A DNA stretch of 64,000 nucleotides from contig NZ_CP101833.1 in NCBI RefSeq assembly GCF_024498355.1, forward strand, positions 3,329,001 through 3,393,000. The letters run 5' to 3'. The notes under the pieces were generated by a model. That model was given only the letters and a program-made list of their open reading frames with translations. It had not been told where the DNA came from and did not search any database. The translations under genes were made by a program, and so were the position numbers. Position 1 is the first letter of the stretch. The number at the start of each line of letters is the position of its first letter. Shown here in pieces: positions 18,456 through 29,031 of the stretch. This DNA is from Bacillus pumilus (GTDB taxonomy: Bacteria > Bacillota > Bacilli > Bacillales > Bacillaceae).

Positions 18456-20819
18456 TTCTTTTCAGGTCAACAGGCTGCTGCCGCCCCATCTAATAAACAG
18501 ATGGAACTGGAAAAAGCAGAAATCTTCGGCGAAATCAATGTCAACTCAAGAAAACAAACCACTGTCATTGTTGAACTAAAGGAAAAATCCTTAGTTGAAG
18601 CCAAGCAAGAAGGCGAAGCACAAACGAAAGCCTCCCTCAAAAAATCTCGAACAAAAGTAAAGAAGGCAGCACTCAAAGAGGTAGATAAAGCGAGTGTTCG
18701 TCAAGAATATGAAAAAGTCTTTTCTGGTTTCTCTATGAAACTTCCTGCTAACGAAGTCCCGAAGCTGCTCGCAGTTGACGGAGTAAAAGCCGTTTATCCG
18801 GATGTTACATATAAAACAGATGAAGTGAAAAAGGAAAGCGTCCAGCTGCCCAATGAGGATGTCTCCCCGCTTATGGATAAAAGCGCTCCATTTATCGGGG
18901 CACCAAAAGCATGGGATGCCGGCTATTCTGGAAAAGGGGTAAAAGTCGCTGTCATTGATACTGGCGTAGACTATACCCACCCTGATTTAAAAGGAAACTT
19001 CGGTTTATACAAAGGCTATGATTTTGTTGATCATGATTATTCTCCGCAAGAGACGCCTAAAGGAGACCCTAGAGGCGAATCCACAGATCACGGCACACAC
19101 GTCGCAGGAACGATTGCGGCGAATGGACAAATCAAAGGTGTCGCAAAAGATGCCACGCTTCTTGCGTACCGTGTACTTGGACCAGGTGGATCCGGGACAA
19201 CTGAGAACGTGCTTGCAGGCATTGACCGTGCTGTCACTGACGGAGCAGATGTCATGAACCTATCTCTTGGAAACAGTGTCAATAACCCTGATTACGCAAC
19301 GAGCATCGCACTCGATTGGGCCATGTCTGAAGGCGTTGTCGCTGTCACATCAAATGGAAACAGCGGTCCGAACAGCTGGACAGTCGGTTCTCCTGGTACG
19401 TCAAGAGATGCCATTTCTGTCGGAGCAACTCAGCTTCCGTACAGCCTTTACAATGTGAAATTCCCGAACTATTCTACGGCAAAAATCATGGGCTATTATC
19501 AAGAAAGTGATTTAAAAGCACTTGACCAAAAACAAGTCACACTCGTCCCATCAGGTATCGGTGACGAAAAAGCATTTGAAAACATCGATGTCAAAGGAAA
19601 GGTTGCGGTGATTGAACGCGGAGCCATTGCCTTTGTTGATAAAGTGGACAATGCAAAAGCCGCTGGTGCAATCGGCGTTGTGATGTATAACAATACCGAT
19701 GGAGAAATTCCAGTAGATGTACCAGGTCTCGCTCTTCCTACGATTAAGCTTTCAAAAGCTGAAGGAACAGCGCTTGTCAAAGCCATTGAGGCTGGAAACC
19801 ATACAACGACTTTCTCCATTCAATTTGTCAAAGAACTTAGTGAGCAAGTAGCTGATTTCTCATCTCGCGGACCTGTTGTGGATACGTGGATGATTAAGCC
19901 TGACCTATCAGCGCCTGGCGTCAGCATTGTGAGTACGATCCCAACACATGATCCTTCACAGCCTTACGGATATGGCTCTAAGCAAGGAACAAGCATGGCA
20001 TCTCCACATGTGGCAGGGGTTGCAGCGATCATTAAGCAAGCGAAACCATCGTACTCTACTGAACAAATCAAAGCATTGCTCATGAATACAGCGGAAAAAC
20101 TGTTTGACGCAAATGGCAGCCCATTCCCTCACAACACACAGGGAACAGGCAGCGTTCGAATCATCGAATCACTCCAAGCGTCTTCTATCGTTTCTGATGC
20201 CAGCTATTCTTACGGCACTTTCTTAAAAGAAAAGGGCGTTCAAATCAAAACGAAAAAATTCAAGGTAGAAAACCTTTCAAAAGCACCGAAAACCTATACC
20301 ATTGATTACAAATTCGATGGTAGCGGCATTAGTACAAACGGAACGAAAAAAATCACTGTCAAAGGGAATTCCACTGGATCATTTACTTCTGCGGTACAAG
20401 TGAAGTATGCAAAAACCAAAAAAGGAACGTACCAAGGCAGTATCACAATCCGTGAAAATGGCAGAAAGGTCACTGAAATTCCTACTTTATTGATTGTGAA
20501 AGAACCTGATTACCCGCGCGTCACTTCGGTTTCAGTTGAGCCGGATAACCGTGCTGGAAGCTATGTCATTAGCAGCTATCTTCCTGGTGGTGCTGAAAAC
20601 CTCGCATTCCTCGTCTACTCGACAGATGGAGAGTATTTAGGTGAAGCAGGTGTTTATCAACATGTTGATAAAGGGGAGCACCGCGTGAAGTGGAATGGCA
20701 CGATCAATCAAGGCCAAAAGCTGGAAGCAGGTGAATATACAATGCTTGCGTATGCGAGTCTGAAAGGCAAATCAGATACCGTTCAAACGAAAGAACCTTT
20801 CGACATTTACCCCGAATAA
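18393..20819 (+). CDS. vpr: Minor extracellular serine protease Vpr (subtilisin family S8)
   Basis: 808 aa from TTG 18393 after AAAGGGG. A signal peptide covers about residues 1-31 (cleavage near QAAAA). An I9-type propeptide runs to about 160. The S8 domain has Asp189 (VAVIDTGVDYTHPDL), His233 (DHGTHVAGT) and Ser534 (GTSMASPHVAG), so the catalytic triad is complete. A protease-associated domain is inserted near residues 375-465, and the last 200 residues form beta-rich domains. It is secreted and scavenges peptides. No close neighbour shares its transcript. Confidence 0.96.
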   Translation: MKKGISRSSVLLFSTIFILSTFFSGQQAAAAPSNKQMELEKAEIFGEINVNSRKQTTVIVELKEKSLVEAKQEGEAQTKASLKKSRTKVKKAALKEVDKASVRQEYEKVFSGFSMKLPANEVPKLLAVDGVKAVYPDVTYKTDEVKKESVQLPNEDVSPLMDKSAPFIGAPKAWDAGYSGKGVKVAVIDTGVDYTHPDLKGNFGLYKGYDFVDHDYSPQETPKGDPRGESTDHGTHVAGTIAANGQIKGVAKDATLLAYRVLGPGGSGTTENVLAGIDRAVTDGADVMNLSLGNSVNNPDYATSIALDWAMSEGVVAVTSNGNSGPNSWTVGSPGTSRDAISVGATQLPYSLYNVKFPNYSTAKIMGYYQESDLKALDQKQVTLVPSGIGDEKAFENIDVKGKVAVIERGAIAFVDKVDNAKAAGAIGVVMYNNTDGEIPVDVPGLALPTIKLSKAEGTALVKAIEAGNHTTTFSIQFVKELSEQVADFSSRGPVVDTWMIKPDLSAPGVSIVSTIPTHDPSQPYGYGSKQGTSMASPHVAGVAAIIKQAKPSYSTEQIKALLMNTAEKLFDANGSPFPHNTQGTGSVRIIESLQASSIVSDASYSYGTFLKEKGVQIKTKKFKVENLSKAPKTYTIDYKFDGSGISTNGTKKITVKGNSTGSFTSAVQVKYAKTKKGTYQGSITIRENGRKVTEIPTLLIVKEPDYPRVTSVSVEPDNRAGSYVISSYLPGGAENLAFLVYSTDGEYLGEAGVYQHVDKGEHRVKWNGTINQGQKLEAGEYTMLAYASLKGKSDTVQTKEPFDIYPE

Positions 20820-20832
20820 ATGTGAATCACAA

Positions 20833-20873
20833 GAAAAGCCTTGCATGAGCGGATCAGCTCATCAAGGCTTTTC
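20833..20873 (+). terminator. Terminator after vpr
   Basis: GAAAAGCCTTG pairs with CAAGGCTTTTC, and an inner TGAGC/GCTCA stem extends it. Confidence 0.85.
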
Positions 20874-20900
20874 GATCATATATGGAGGAAAAAGAGACTA

Positions 20901-21128
20901 ATGTTGATATTGCTATGGATCGTTTCTTTTTTGACTGCTTTTTTTCTTACGATCATCTTGGTTTGTTTTTTGACCTTTTTACACGCGAAACAGCCTCGTC
21001 CTTTTCATCAAGCATGCGAGCTGACTGTCTATGTCTCCTGTATCTATCCGCTCAGTTTGCTGGTGACAGCCGCCTTTATTTTCATCATGATGCTCCTTTT
21101 CCCCTTTTACTGGCTGCGTGGACGGTAA
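20901..21128 (+). CDS. Small two-helix membrane protein
   Basis: 75 aa from ATG 20901, with GGAGG 12 bases upstream. A TTG at 20841 would place the start inside the vpr terminator. Two hydrophobic helices (residues 2-25 and 43-70) are joined by a short polar loop with His, Lys and Arg. It resembles nothing I recognise. It ends 10 bases before the convergent ywcH gene. Confidence 0.55.
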   Translation: MLILLWIVSFLTAFFLTIILVCFLTFLHAKQPRPFHQACELTVYVSCIYPLSLLVTAAFIFIMMLLFPFYWLRGR

Positions 21129-21137
21129 ATATTCATA

Positions 21138-22139
21138 TTATGCATCAAATGCTTCCTTTAATAAACGATACGATGTGAGCCGATCTTGCATATGATGTGT
21201 GATGGTCACAGCGATCAATTCATTTGTATGATAAGCCTTTGCTAGTGCTGTAAGCTGCTGTTTCACAGAAGATGGCGTCCCAACCACCATCCTCTTCCGA
21301 TTGGCAGCCACTCGTTTTTGTTCATATGGACTGTAGGAATAAGCCTGTGCATCTTCATATGAAGGAAATCCCCCAAGATTCTGACCCTGTTCATTGGCTA
21401 GTAAGGATAAATCTAGGCTGACAGCCAGCTTCTCTGCCTGCTCCTCTGTTTCTGCACATAAAACGAAGACCGCAAGATTGACGCGCGGCTCATCACCGAA
21501 TGCTGAAGGTTCAAACCGGTTGATATATTGCTCCACAGAGTCTTCTCCGCCTTCACCATTAATAAAAAGAGCAAACGTGTAGCCAGCACCTGCTTTCGCT
21601 GCAAGCCTTGCACTCTCTCCAGATGAACCAAGCATCCATACCTCTGGTGCGGTTTCTACCTTCGGAGAAGCGGTCAGGTGAGGCAGCGGGTAGAATTCAT
21701 CCGCTAGATCATGTAAATAGACCTTCAATTCTTCTACCTGCTCAGGATACTGATCACCTAGACGCTTTCGCTCACCATGATGAAGTGCAATGGAGGAAAT
21801 CGGCATGCCACCAGGAGCACGTCCAATCCCAAGATCAATTCTGCCAGGAGCTAAGGCTTCGAGAACCCTGAAGTTCTCTGCTACTTTATAGGCACTGTAG
21901 TGGGGAAGCATGACGCCTCCTGAGCCAATACGTATGTTCAACGTAACGGCTGATAAATGGCCGAGAAGCACCTCTGGACTCGATCCTGCAAGCCGATTTG
22001 AAAAGTGATGCTCTGATACCCAAAAACGGTGATAGCCCCACTTTTCTGCCTGCTTTGCCAGCTCAACGGTTTGTCTCAGCGCTTCAGCAGGCGTTGCATC
22101 TCCAATCAAAGGAGATTGATCCAGTATACTTAATCTCAT
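21138..22139 (-). CDS. ywcH: YwcH, bacterial-luciferase-like flavin monooxygenase
   Basis: 333 aa from ATG 22139, preceded by AGAGGTG; a longer frame would overlap the upstream hairpin. Family markers are FWVSEHHFSNRLAGSSPEV, IRIGSGGVMLPHYSAYKVAE and the flavin region ALAPGRIDLGIGRAPGG. Members of this MsnO8-like group use reduced FMN; the substrate is unknown. It lies directly after the FMN reductase nfrA1, which could supply the reduced flavin. Confidence 0.93.
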   Translation of the reverse strand: MRLSILDQSPLIGDATPAEALRQTVELAKQAEKWGYHRFWVSEHHFSNRLAGSSPEVLLGHLSAVTLNIRIGSGGVMLPHYSAYKVAENFRVLEALAPGRIDLGIGRAPGGMPISSIALHHGERKRLGDQYPEQVEELKVYLHDLADEFYPLPHLTASPKVETAPEVWMLGSSGESARLAAKAGAGYTFALFINGEGGEDSVEQYINRFEPSAFGDEPRVNLAVFVLCAETEEQAEKLAVSLDLSLLANEQGQNLGGFPSYEDAQAYSYSPYEQKRVAANRKRMVVGTPSSVKQQLTALAKAYHTNELIAVTITHHMQDRLTSYRLLKEAFDA

Positions 22140-22160
22140 GATGCTGCACCTCTTACAGAA

Positions 22161-22188
22161 ATCCCCCTCTCTCAATCGAAAGGGGGAT
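22161..22188 (-). terminator. Hairpin between nfrA1 and ywcH
   Basis: ATCCCCC and GGGGGAT arms 14 bases apart. On the minus strand it is followed by only TTTC, so it may attenuate rather than stop transcription into ywcH. Confidence 0.5.
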
Positions 22189-22196
22189 GTCATTAT

Positions 22197-22946
22197 TTAT
22201 TTTCGATTAAAGCCCTTCTCTTTCACAAAATCTCCAAGGAAGGCACGCTTTGGCTTGCTAAAGCCCCGAAGCATCTGCTCAGACCAAGTATCTTTTCTAT
22301 CGCCGTTTGTTCGTTCTTCATAATATGCTGAAATACGATCATCGTATTCTTTTAAATAACGATCCACATGGGCTTCATCTTGCTGATATGAGTTTTCATG
22401 ATAAATCAGTTCAACTGGCAGCCGTTCCTTTTGTGAAGATTGATTGGCTGGATGTCCGACAACTATACCAAATAATGGCAGCACATAGGAAGGTGTTTCA
22501 AGTAATTCAGAGACTTCTTTCAGCTGATTACGCAGTCCACCGATATAGCAGATCCCAAGTCCCATTGATTCTGCGGCTACACTGACATTTTGCGCAGCCA
22601 ATGCCGCATCAATCACACTAATGAGGAAGGCTTCCGTATTTTCAAGCGCCTCCTGATGGTTCTTACCTGCTTTTTGAGCAATGTAATCGTGACGCTTCAA
22701 ATCTGCACAGAAGACAAAGAAATGCCCATTCCTCTCAACGTATGGCTGATTCCCAGCCAGTTCAGCAAGCCTCGCCTTCTTCTCCTGATCCGTTACACCA
22801 ATGATGCTATATGCCTGCACATAGCTTGATGTTGAAGCAGCCTGTGCGCTTTTGACAAGCGTCAGCACCTCTTCCTTTGTCAAACGCTCGTCTGTAAACG
22901 AACGGATGGATCGATGATTTAATATGGTTTCTATCGTTTTATTCAA
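22197..22946 (-). CDS. nfrA1: NADPH-dependent flavin/nitro-reductase NfrA1
   Basis: 249 aa from TTG 22946 after AAGGAGG, the same length and start as B. subtilis NfrA1. The FMN-binding start ILNHRSIRSFTDERL and the segment AAESMGLGICYIGGLRN are typical of the frp family. It reduces FMN with NADPH and can detoxify nitroaromatics. Followed by ywcH on the same strand. Confidence 0.94.
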   Translation of the reverse strand: MNKTIETILNHRSIRSFTDERLTKEEVLTLVKSAQAASTSSYVQAYSIIGVTDQEKKARLAELAGNQPYVERNGHFFVFCADLKRHDYIAQKAGKNHQEALENTEAFLISVIDAALAAQNVSVAAESMGLGICYIGGLRNQLKEVSELLETPSYVLPLFGIVVGHPANQSSQKERLPVELIYHENSYQQDEAHVDRYLKEYDDRISAYYEERTNGDRKDTWSEQMLRGFSKPKRAFLGDFVKEKGFNRK

Positions 22947-23056
22947 TTCGTAGACCTCCTTCACTCCTTCTATCATAAGACAAAGACATATTGCTTTTCA
23001 AAAATTAGAACTCGCACAAAAAAGACAGCCTATGCTTAGACTGCCCTTTACCCATT

Positions 23057-24268
23057 TTATTTAAATAAATAACTTTGATATTTCGTTAATTGAACACTTG
23101 CGTTATATGCGATCCCGAATCCAATGAGAACAGATAAAACAGAGCTTCCCCCGAAGCTGATAAATAAGAGCGGAATTCCAGTTACAGGCATCACGCCTAT
23201 GTTCATCCCAATGTTCTGGAACGTATGGATCACAATGAGTGCTGTATATCCCACACAGAAAAATGACGCAAATCGGCTATAAGGATGGATACGGTCGATC
23301 AGTACGACAAGCCGGTAGATCAGGAAGAAGAACATGATCACAACAAATGCACAGCCGACAAAGCCAAAGGCTTCTCCTATAATCGAGAAAATCATATCTG
23401 TTTGTGCTTCTGGGACATAGACTTTTAAATTCTTAATGCCATTCCCAAAAATTTGACCTGCACCAATGGCCATGATGGCTTGATCCACTTGATATTTATC
23501 AGACCCAGATGCATCCTGTGTCTGCGCCTGGTTAGCTGAAGTAGAACTATCGGGCAGCCAAGCGGTAATCCGGTTGATTTGATACTGCTGAATTCCAATT
23601 TTTTGCGCAAAATCAGGGAAGAGAATAATCACGGCTAACACAGCGGCAACTAATAGCACAACCACTGAACCGATAAGAGAGATCAATTTCCAATTGACCC
23701 CAGATAAAAACACCATCACGACGACAATAAACATACAGACAGCAGCCGTACCCGCGTCCTGCATAAAGATGAGTCCAACTGGTACAGCAGCCACCCCGGC
23801 AATTTTTAATAGAAGAAAAACATCATCCTCTAATGTCCGCTTTCCTCTAGGGGTTGCCTTCCCAATAACAGAAGCAAGCATCATAATCAAACCAATCTTC
23901 ATGAACTCTGAAGGCTGAAATGTTCCAACTCCCGGCAACACAAACCAGCTTTTTGCACCATTTTTAATTGGAGCAAAATCATGACCTGCAATTTGCGCCG
24001 GAGCAACTTTCAATAGAATTAACAGCATAATGCCGCCTATAAAAATATATAAGCTCAGCTTTTCTAATTGCTCGAGGTCAAAGTAATTAATGGCCACAAT
24101 ACATATCACCCCGACCATGTAGTAAATGATCTGTCTGGTCCATGCATTAGATCCATACTGCCCAAATTGACCCGCAGCATAAATAGCGATGACACTGATG
24201 GCAAAGAAGGCTAAAAATATAAAAATCAAATCTCCCTGATAGTAAGGAGATGTATTCTGCTTGTTCAT
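23057..24268 (-). CDS. rodA: Rod-shape protein RodA (SEDS peptidoglycan polymerase)
   Basis: 403 aa with ten membrane helices. SEDS hallmarks are [16 protein letters not shown], a large extracellular loop with the region [13 protein letters not shown], and the C-terminal [25 protein letters not shown]. It polymerises glycan strands for cell elongation with a class B penicillin-binding protein. A weak terminator-like hairpin lies at about 23019-23044. The gene stands alone. Confidence 0.96.
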   Translation of the reverse strand: MNKQNTSPYYQGDLIFIFLAFFAISVIAIYAAGQFGQYGSNAWTRQIIYYMVGVICIVAINYFDLEQLEKLSLYIFIGGIMLLILLKVAPAQIAGHDFAPIKNGAKSWFVLPGVGTFQPSEFMKIGLIMMLASVIGKATPRGKRTLEDDVFLLLKIAGVAAVPVGLIFMQDAGTAAVCMFIVVVMVFLSGVNWKLISLIGSVVVLLVAAVLAVIILFPDFAQKIGIQQYQINRITAWLPDSSTSANQAQTQDASGSDKYQVDQAIMAIGAGQIFGNGIKNLKVYVPEAQTDMIFSIIGEAFGFVGCAFVVIMFFFLIYRLVVLIDRIHPYSRFASFFCVGYTALIVIHTFQNIGMNIGVMPVTGIPLLFISFGGSSVLSVLIGFGIAYNASVQLTKYQSYLFK

Positions 24269-24617
24269 GAACTAACCACCCTTATTACAAAACATAAAAG
24301 CCCTTATTTATATTAGATTGAAATTTTCACAAAAGCAACTCACTTTAAATATGACGGAAGATACGTCCAAAAGGTTCCAATCAATTTTCTAAAAATGAAA
24401 TACTTTTCATCCTAACAATAGGAAAAAATTCCTTTCCACTCTTTCATTTCAACCCATCACAAGTCCTTTAAAAAGATTATTTTACAGATGTTAAGGGGAA
24501 AATTCAATGACCTATGTGGCGATATGACAAGCAAACATCAAGCCAGCATAAAGATGTACTGAGGAATGAGGAAAAAACCATTTTCTACGGAATAAGGCCC
24601 ATTTCCCATTTATTGAG
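24269..24617. other. Intergenic stretch between rodA and ywcE
   Basis: Divergent promoter region, AT-rich, about 350 bases before the recognised ywcE promoter. A plus-strand frame from 24514 spans that promoter and looks spurious. No other structure was seen. Confidence 0.5.
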
Positions 24618-24645
24618 TTTACTTCAAAGTCAATTGTGGTATAAT
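24618..24645 (+). promoter_or_regulatory. Candidate promoter for ywcE
   Basis: TTTACT (24618-24623), 16 bases, TATAAT (24640-24645), about 100 bases before ywcE. A sporulation promoter closer to the gene could also exist, since ywcE is sporulation-controlled in B. subtilis. Confidence 0.5.
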
Positions 24646-24745
24646 ACTTGTAACAAAATGTTCACAATATCTCCTAAAAACAGACACAATTGCATCCTGA
24701 CCTCTCATTTGATTTGAACATCAACTAACAAAGGAGTTGGATACG

Positions 24746-25009
24746 ATGGATATGTTCTTTGCGTACCTCTGTATTGCAACGGCTACACCCCTGTTTTTAT
24801 GGCTAGAAAACAGAAAAATCGCATTAGCTTCAATTCCACCTATTTTGATTATGTGGATTTTCTTCGGTCTTTACATGACAAGCAGTTTATCTCCAACAGG
24901 ACATACCTTCATGATCGCATTCTTTGCCATTAACGTAATTCTGGCTCACATTGCAGCGTTCCTCATCTATGGACTTCCATTCATTCGCAAAAGATTCAGC
25001 AGCAGATAG
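24746..25009 (+). CDS. ywcE: YwcE, holin-like spore morphogenesis protein
   Basis: 87 aa from ATG 24746 after AAAGGAG, the length of B. subtilis YwcE; the in-frame TTG at 24737 overlaps the ribosome site. Three membrane helices, short polar N-terminus and a basic tail (IRKRFSSR) match the holin-like family. In B. subtilis YwcE is needed for normal spore structure and germination. Confidence 0.92.
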   Translation: MDMFFAYLCIATATPLFLWLENRKIALASIPPILIMWIFFGLYMTSSLSPTGHTFMIAFFAINVILAHIAAFLIYGLPFIRKRFSSR

Positions 25010-25050
25010 ATCTCGCACCACCAATTGGAAGCGCTATCGCAATCATCATA

Positions 25051-25085
25051 AAAACCACTCATCTATCAAAGATGAGTGGTTTTTT
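25051..25085. terminator. Bidirectional terminator between ywcE and qoxD
   Basis: AAAACCACTCATC / GATGAGTGGTTTT arms, 13 bp, with T-runs on both strands. Confidence 0.92.
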
Positions 25086-25086
25086 A

Positions 25087-25467
25087 TTATTGATCTGAAT
25101 GCTCAGACTGCTTTGGCGCAGACGGTGAATATCCGTCTTTGCTGTTCTCTCCGTGGCTGTAGTGAGCCGCGAAGATCCAAACAGATCCGATGACGAAGAT
25201 AATCGCACAGAATAGACCAAACAGTGTATTTCCGACTTGAACAGTCCCGTTCTCGCTCTCTGTCATATGCATGAACATGAACAGCTGCAAGAATGCTTGA
25301 ATGAATGCAAAACCAAAGATAATCCATAGTTTTGCGGCACTGCCAATTTCAGCTCCAATGGCAATCCAGAATGCTAAGATTGTTAGCACGATGGATAGGA
25401 TGAAACCAACTACGTGTTTCCAAGGGAAGTGATCGTGCTCTGCTGAGGAATGAGTTTTTCCAGCCAT
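25087..25467 (-). CDS. qoxD: Cytochrome aa3 quinol oxidase subunit IV, QoxD
   Basis: 126 aa with three membrane helices. The start HSSAEHDHFPWKHVVGF and the FIQAFLQLFMFMHMTE helix are characteristic of subunit IV of haem-copper quinol oxidases. The C-terminal 40 residues are polar and rich in Ser and Gly. Last gene of qoxABCD, 1 base after qoxC. Confidence 0.96.
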   Translation of the reverse strand: MAGKTHSSAEHDHFPWKHVVGFILSIVLTILAFWIAIGAEIGSAAKLWIIFGFAFIQAFLQLFMFMHMTESENGTVQVGNTLFGLFCAIIFVIGSVWIFAAHYSHGENSKDGYSPSAPKQSEHSDQ

Positions 25468-25468
25468 A

Positions 25469-26086
25469 TCACAAAAGCCCCCCTAATCCGATCAAGTACA
25501 CAGCTGTGAAGATGAAAATCCATACAACATCAAGGAAATGCCAATACAGACTTGAAATAAAGATCTTCGCTGCTGTTTGTGGAGTTAAACCACGTTTTTT
25601 AATTTGGAACAAGACCCCGGTAATCCAGAAGATACCGATTGATACGTGTAGTCCGTGAGTTCCTAAAAGAACGAAGAATGCAGACCAATACGCACTTGTA
25701 TGGATGCTGGCACCCTCGTGTACATAATGGAAGAACTCATAAATCTCAAAGCCAACGAAGCCTGCACCTAGAAGTAGTGTAAGAATTGTCCAAATGACAA
25801 CCCCTTTTGTACTTCCACGGCGCATTTCATGAACGGCAATCCCACATGTAAATGAGCTCACTAATAGCAGGAATGTCATGATCAATACAAGCTTCATATC
25901 AAATAGCTCAGCTGGTAAAACGCCGCCAGCTGTTCTGCCATGAAGAACAAAGTAGGTCGCAAAAAGTGTTGAGAATAACACGATTTCCGCGCCAAGGAAT
26001 ATCCAGAAACCAAGGATGTTTAAACGTCCGGTTTCAGACTGATATTCAAGCGGTGCATTTGCATAGCTGCTATCATTATGTCCCAT
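25469..26086 (-). CDS. qoxC: Cytochrome aa3 quinol oxidase subunit III, QoxC
   Basis: 205 aa with five membrane helices, the normal size for the short subunit III. Signature stretches are GFWIFLGAEIVLFSTLFATY, LGTHGLHVSIGI and LYWHFLDVVWIFIFTAVYL. The start overlaps the qoxB stop by one base. It does not carry redox cofactors but stabilises the proton-pumping core. Confidence 0.97.
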   Translation of the reverse strand: MGHNDSSYANAPLEYQSETGRLNILGFWIFLGAEIVLFSTLFATYFVLHGRTAGGVLPAELFDMKLVLIMTFLLLVSSFTCGIAVHEMRRGSTKGVVIWTILTLLLGAGFVGFEIYEFFHYVHEGASIHTSAYWSAFFVLLGTHGLHVSIGIFWITGVLFQIKKRGLTPQTAAKIFISSLYWHFLDVVWIFIFTAVYLIGLGGLL

Positions 26087-28044
26087 TACTTCTGCGCCTC
26101 CTTATTCTTTTTCTCTGTTTCAATCACTTCTTCAACAGGAATGTAGTAGCCATCGTCATATTCAAATGAACGTAAAATCATTGTTGCGAATACACCGATT
26201 AAGCCGATAACGCCAATCCAGTACCATTCAAATACAAGACCGAATGCACCAAGTCCGAAGAATGCAGACATGATCAGTGGTCTGCCTGAATTGTGCGGCA
26301 TGTGAATTTTCTTGAACTCTTTTTCTGGATGAACGTCCACATTGTTTTTCTTCCAATGATGGAATGCATCTGGTGTTGTCACTTCTGGAAGTGCTGCAAA
26401 GTTATAATGCGGCGGAATTGCAGAAGATGTCGCCCAGTCAAGTGTACGTCCTTCTCCCCAGCTGTCTCCAGACACTTCACGTTTTGCGTGTCTCCAGCTG
26501 TAGTAAATGTTATAGCAAAGGATGATGAATCCGATACCCATCATGAATGCACCAATTGTTGAAATAAAGTTTAGTGCAGTCCAGCCATCTTCAGGTCCAT
26601 ACGTATAAATACGTCTTGGCATTCCTTGCAGTCCTAAGAAGTACTGCGGGAAGAAACAGATATTGAATCCGATCATGAATACCCAGAAGAACCATTTGCC
26701 GATTCTTTCGTTTAACTTGTAGCCAAACATTTTTGGATACCAGAAAACGAGACCAGCGAAACAAGCAAATACAGTACCTGCGATTAATACATAGTGGAAG
26801 TGGGATACAAGGAAGTACGTATTATGGTACTGGTAATCCGCAGCTGCCATCGCAAGCATAACCCCAGTTACACCACCGATCACGAAGTTCGGGATGAAAC
26901 CAAGTGCCCAAAGCATTGGTGATGTAAAGCTGATACGGCCGCGATACATCGTAAAGAGCCAGTTAAAGATTTTAACACCTGTTGGTACAGAAATCGCCAT
27001 TGTTGTAATCGAGAAGAATGAGTTAACCGCTGCACTGTTCCCCATTGTAAAGAAGTGGTGAACCCACACAAGGAAGCTCAGAACAGAGATTGCCACAATC
27101 GATACAACCATCGCTTTGTAACCAAACAACTGCTTTCTTGAGAACGTCGCAAAGATTTCTGAGAAAATACCGAAAGCCGGCAGGATCACGATATATACCT
27201 CAGGATGTCCCCAAATCCAGAAAAGGTTCGCCCAAAGCATTGGCATACCGCCTGCTTCGAGTGTAAAGAATGCAGAACCGAATAAACGATCAAATGTCAT
27301 AAGTGCTAAAGCAACTGTTAATACAGGGAAAGCGAAAACGATGATGACAGACGTAATCAATGTTGTCCATGTAAACATTGGCATACGCATAAGTGTCATA
27401 CCTTTTGTACGCATTTTTAAGATGGTCACCATGAAGTTAATACCTGTCATCAGTGTACCAATACCTGCAATTTGGAGCCCGAGCAAGTAGTAGTTTTGTC
27501 CAGGTCCTGGTGAGAAATCATTTCCGGCGAGCGGCATGTAACTCGTCCAGCCTGCACTTGGTGATCCTCCAATAACGAAGGAAATGTTGAACAGCATTGC
27601 TCCGACCATGAATGTCCAGAAGCTAAGGTTGTTCAAATACGGGAATGCAACGTCACGTGCACCAATTTGAAGAGGAACAACGACGTTGATTAAACCAATT
27701 AAAAATGGCATCGCCATGAATAGAATCATGATCGTACCATGTGTTGTGAAAATTTCATTATAGTGGTTGGAATCTAAAAACGTATTATTAGGAAGCGCCA
27801 GCTGTGCGCGCATCATCAGTCCGTCTACCCCACCGCGGAAGAACATAATCACAGCAGCAAGGATATACATGATCCCTAGCTTTTTATGATCAACTGATGT
27901 TAACCATTCTTTCCAGAGCCATTTCCACTTTTTGAAGTATGTTAAAACAAAAACGATGGCAATGGAAGTAAGAGCGATAGAAATTTGCGCACCAAGAATT
28001 AATGGGTCTCCAGTTACAAAAAACTCATCCCATTTTAAATGCAT
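26086..28044 (-). CDS. qoxB: Cytochrome aa3 quinol oxidase subunit I, QoxB
   Basis: 652 aa with about 15 helices. The haem-copper site is intact: [17 protein letters not shown] (His and Tyr of the CuB centre), the HH pair in [10 protein letters not shown] and the haem ligands in [14 protein letters not shown]. This subunit reduces oxygen and pumps protons. It follows qoxA by 27 bases. Confidence 0.98.
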   Translation of the reverse strand: MHLKWDEFFVTGDPLILGAQISIALTSIAIVFVLTYFKKWKWLWKEWLTSVDHKKLGIMYILAAVIMFFRGGVDGLMMRAQLALPNNTFLDSNHYNEIFTTHGTIMILFMAMPFLIGLINVVVPLQIGARDVAFPYLNNLSFWTFMVGAMLFNISFVIGGSPSAGWTSYMPLAGNDFSPGPGQNYYLLGLQIAGIGTLMTGINFMVTILKMRTKGMTLMRMPMFTWTTLITSVIIVFAFPVLTVALALMTFDRLFGSAFFTLEAGGMPMLWANLFWIWGHPEVYIVILPAFGIFSEIFATFSRKQLFGYKAMVVSIVAISVLSFLVWVHHFFTMGNSAAVNSFFSITTMAISVPTGVKIFNWLFTMYRGRISFTSPMLWALGFIPNFVIGGVTGVMLAMAAADYQYHNTYFLVSHFHYVLIAGTVFACFAGLVFWYPKMFGYKLNERIGKWFFWVFMIGFNICFFPQYFLGLQGMPRRIYTYGPEDGWTALNFISTIGAFMMGIGFIILCYNIYYSWRHAKREVSGDSWGEGRTLDWATSSAIPPHYNFAALPEVTTPDAFHHWKKNNVDVHPEKEFKKIHMPHNSGRPLIMSAFFGLGAFGLVFEWYWIGVIGLIGVFATMILRSFEYDDGYYIPVEEVIETEKKNKEAQK

Positions 28045-28071
28045 AACGGCCTCCTCCTTTCCTTAGTCAGT

Positions 28072-29028
28072 TTATTCACTATCTAGTTTTCTTTTATAGT
28101 TCTTCACATTCTCGAAAGGATCTGTTTTGGAATGCGGAGAAACTGATTGATAACCTAAACGTTTGCGTGCTTGGAGTGCATATTCAGAGTCCTCTCCATG
28201 CTTCGCAAAAGATAAATGTGTTGATGAGAATGTCTGCACATCTGCTGCATCAGGAAGCATCAGGATGTCATACGTTTTCTTCGTTAACTTTGGTGCTTCT
28301 TTTTTCGTTTTGTTTACCCATTTATCATAGTCAGACTGCATCATCGCATTGACTTTGAATTTTTGCTGAGCAAAGCCCTCACCTGTGAAGTTGGCGTTTC
28401 TTCCTTCGTATGTGCCTACTTCATCAGCTTGAAGATACTGTTCCATTTCCATTCCAGCCATCGCATACTTCTCCCCGCCTAGCTGAGGAATCCATAGTGA
28501 TGCCATTGTATCAGCGGAAGTGATTTTGAATAAAATCGGCTGATCTTTTGGAATGTTTAAGTAGTTCACTGTTTCAATATTTTCCTCTGGATAACTAAAG
28601 ATCCATTTCCAATCAACTGCTGTAGCATAAATGACAAGTGGATCTTTATGGCTTGTTGCTTGAGGTGCCTCTTCCAAAGAGTAAATTGTTTTGACAGTTG
28701 GAACTGAAAGGGCAGCAACGATTAATATTGGGATCACTGTCCAGACAACTTCTAGAAGCGTATTCCCGTGTATTTCTGGGTTATAAGAGGCGTTTCCAAC
28801 GTCCTTACGCTCACGGTATTTAACCAAAATGATGGTAAACAGTACAAATACCGCGCCAACGATAAAGAGCATGAATCCGATAGATAAAAGGATTAAGTCT
28901 TTTTGTTGTGCTGCGACAGGTCCTTTAGGATCTAAAACAGCGATATTGCTGCAACCTCCTAATACAAAAACACTCACGAGCATCGCTAATAAAAGCATAG
29001 GTTTAATGGCTCTGAACAAGAAGATCAC
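28072..29028 (-). CDS. qoxA: Cytochrome aa3 quinol oxidase subunit II, QoxA (lipoprotein)
   Basis: 318 aa from GTG 29028, matching the MIFLFRA start in B. subtilis and leaving AAGGAAGG 4 bases upstream; ATG 29031 is the alternative. A lipoprotein signal ends in VFVLGGC, so Cys is lipidated. Two helices follow, then a cupredoxin domain without CuA ligands, as expected for an enzyme using menaquinol. It starts the qoxABCD operon. Confidence 0.96.
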   Translation of the reverse strand: MIFLFRAIKPMLLLAMLVSVFVLGGCSNIAVLDPKGPVAAQQKDLILLSIGFMLFIVGAVFVLFTIILVKYRERKDVGNASYNPEIHGNTLLEVVWTVIPILIVAALSVPTVKTIYSLEEAPQATSHKDPLVIYATAVDWKWIFSYPEENIETVNYLNIPKDQPILFKITSADTMASLWIPQLGGEKYAMAGMEMEQYLQADEVGTYEGRNANFTGEGFAQQKFKVNAMMQSDYDKWVNKTKKEAPKLTKKTYDILMLPDAADVQTFSSTHLSFAKHGEDSEYALQARKRLGYQSVSPHSKTDPFENVKNYKRKLDSE

Positions 29029-29031
29029 CAT

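Noticed and set aside
24514..24717. Plus-strand frame upstream of ywcE
   Set aside because: It spans the ywcE promoter and lacks a ribosome site and protein-like composition.
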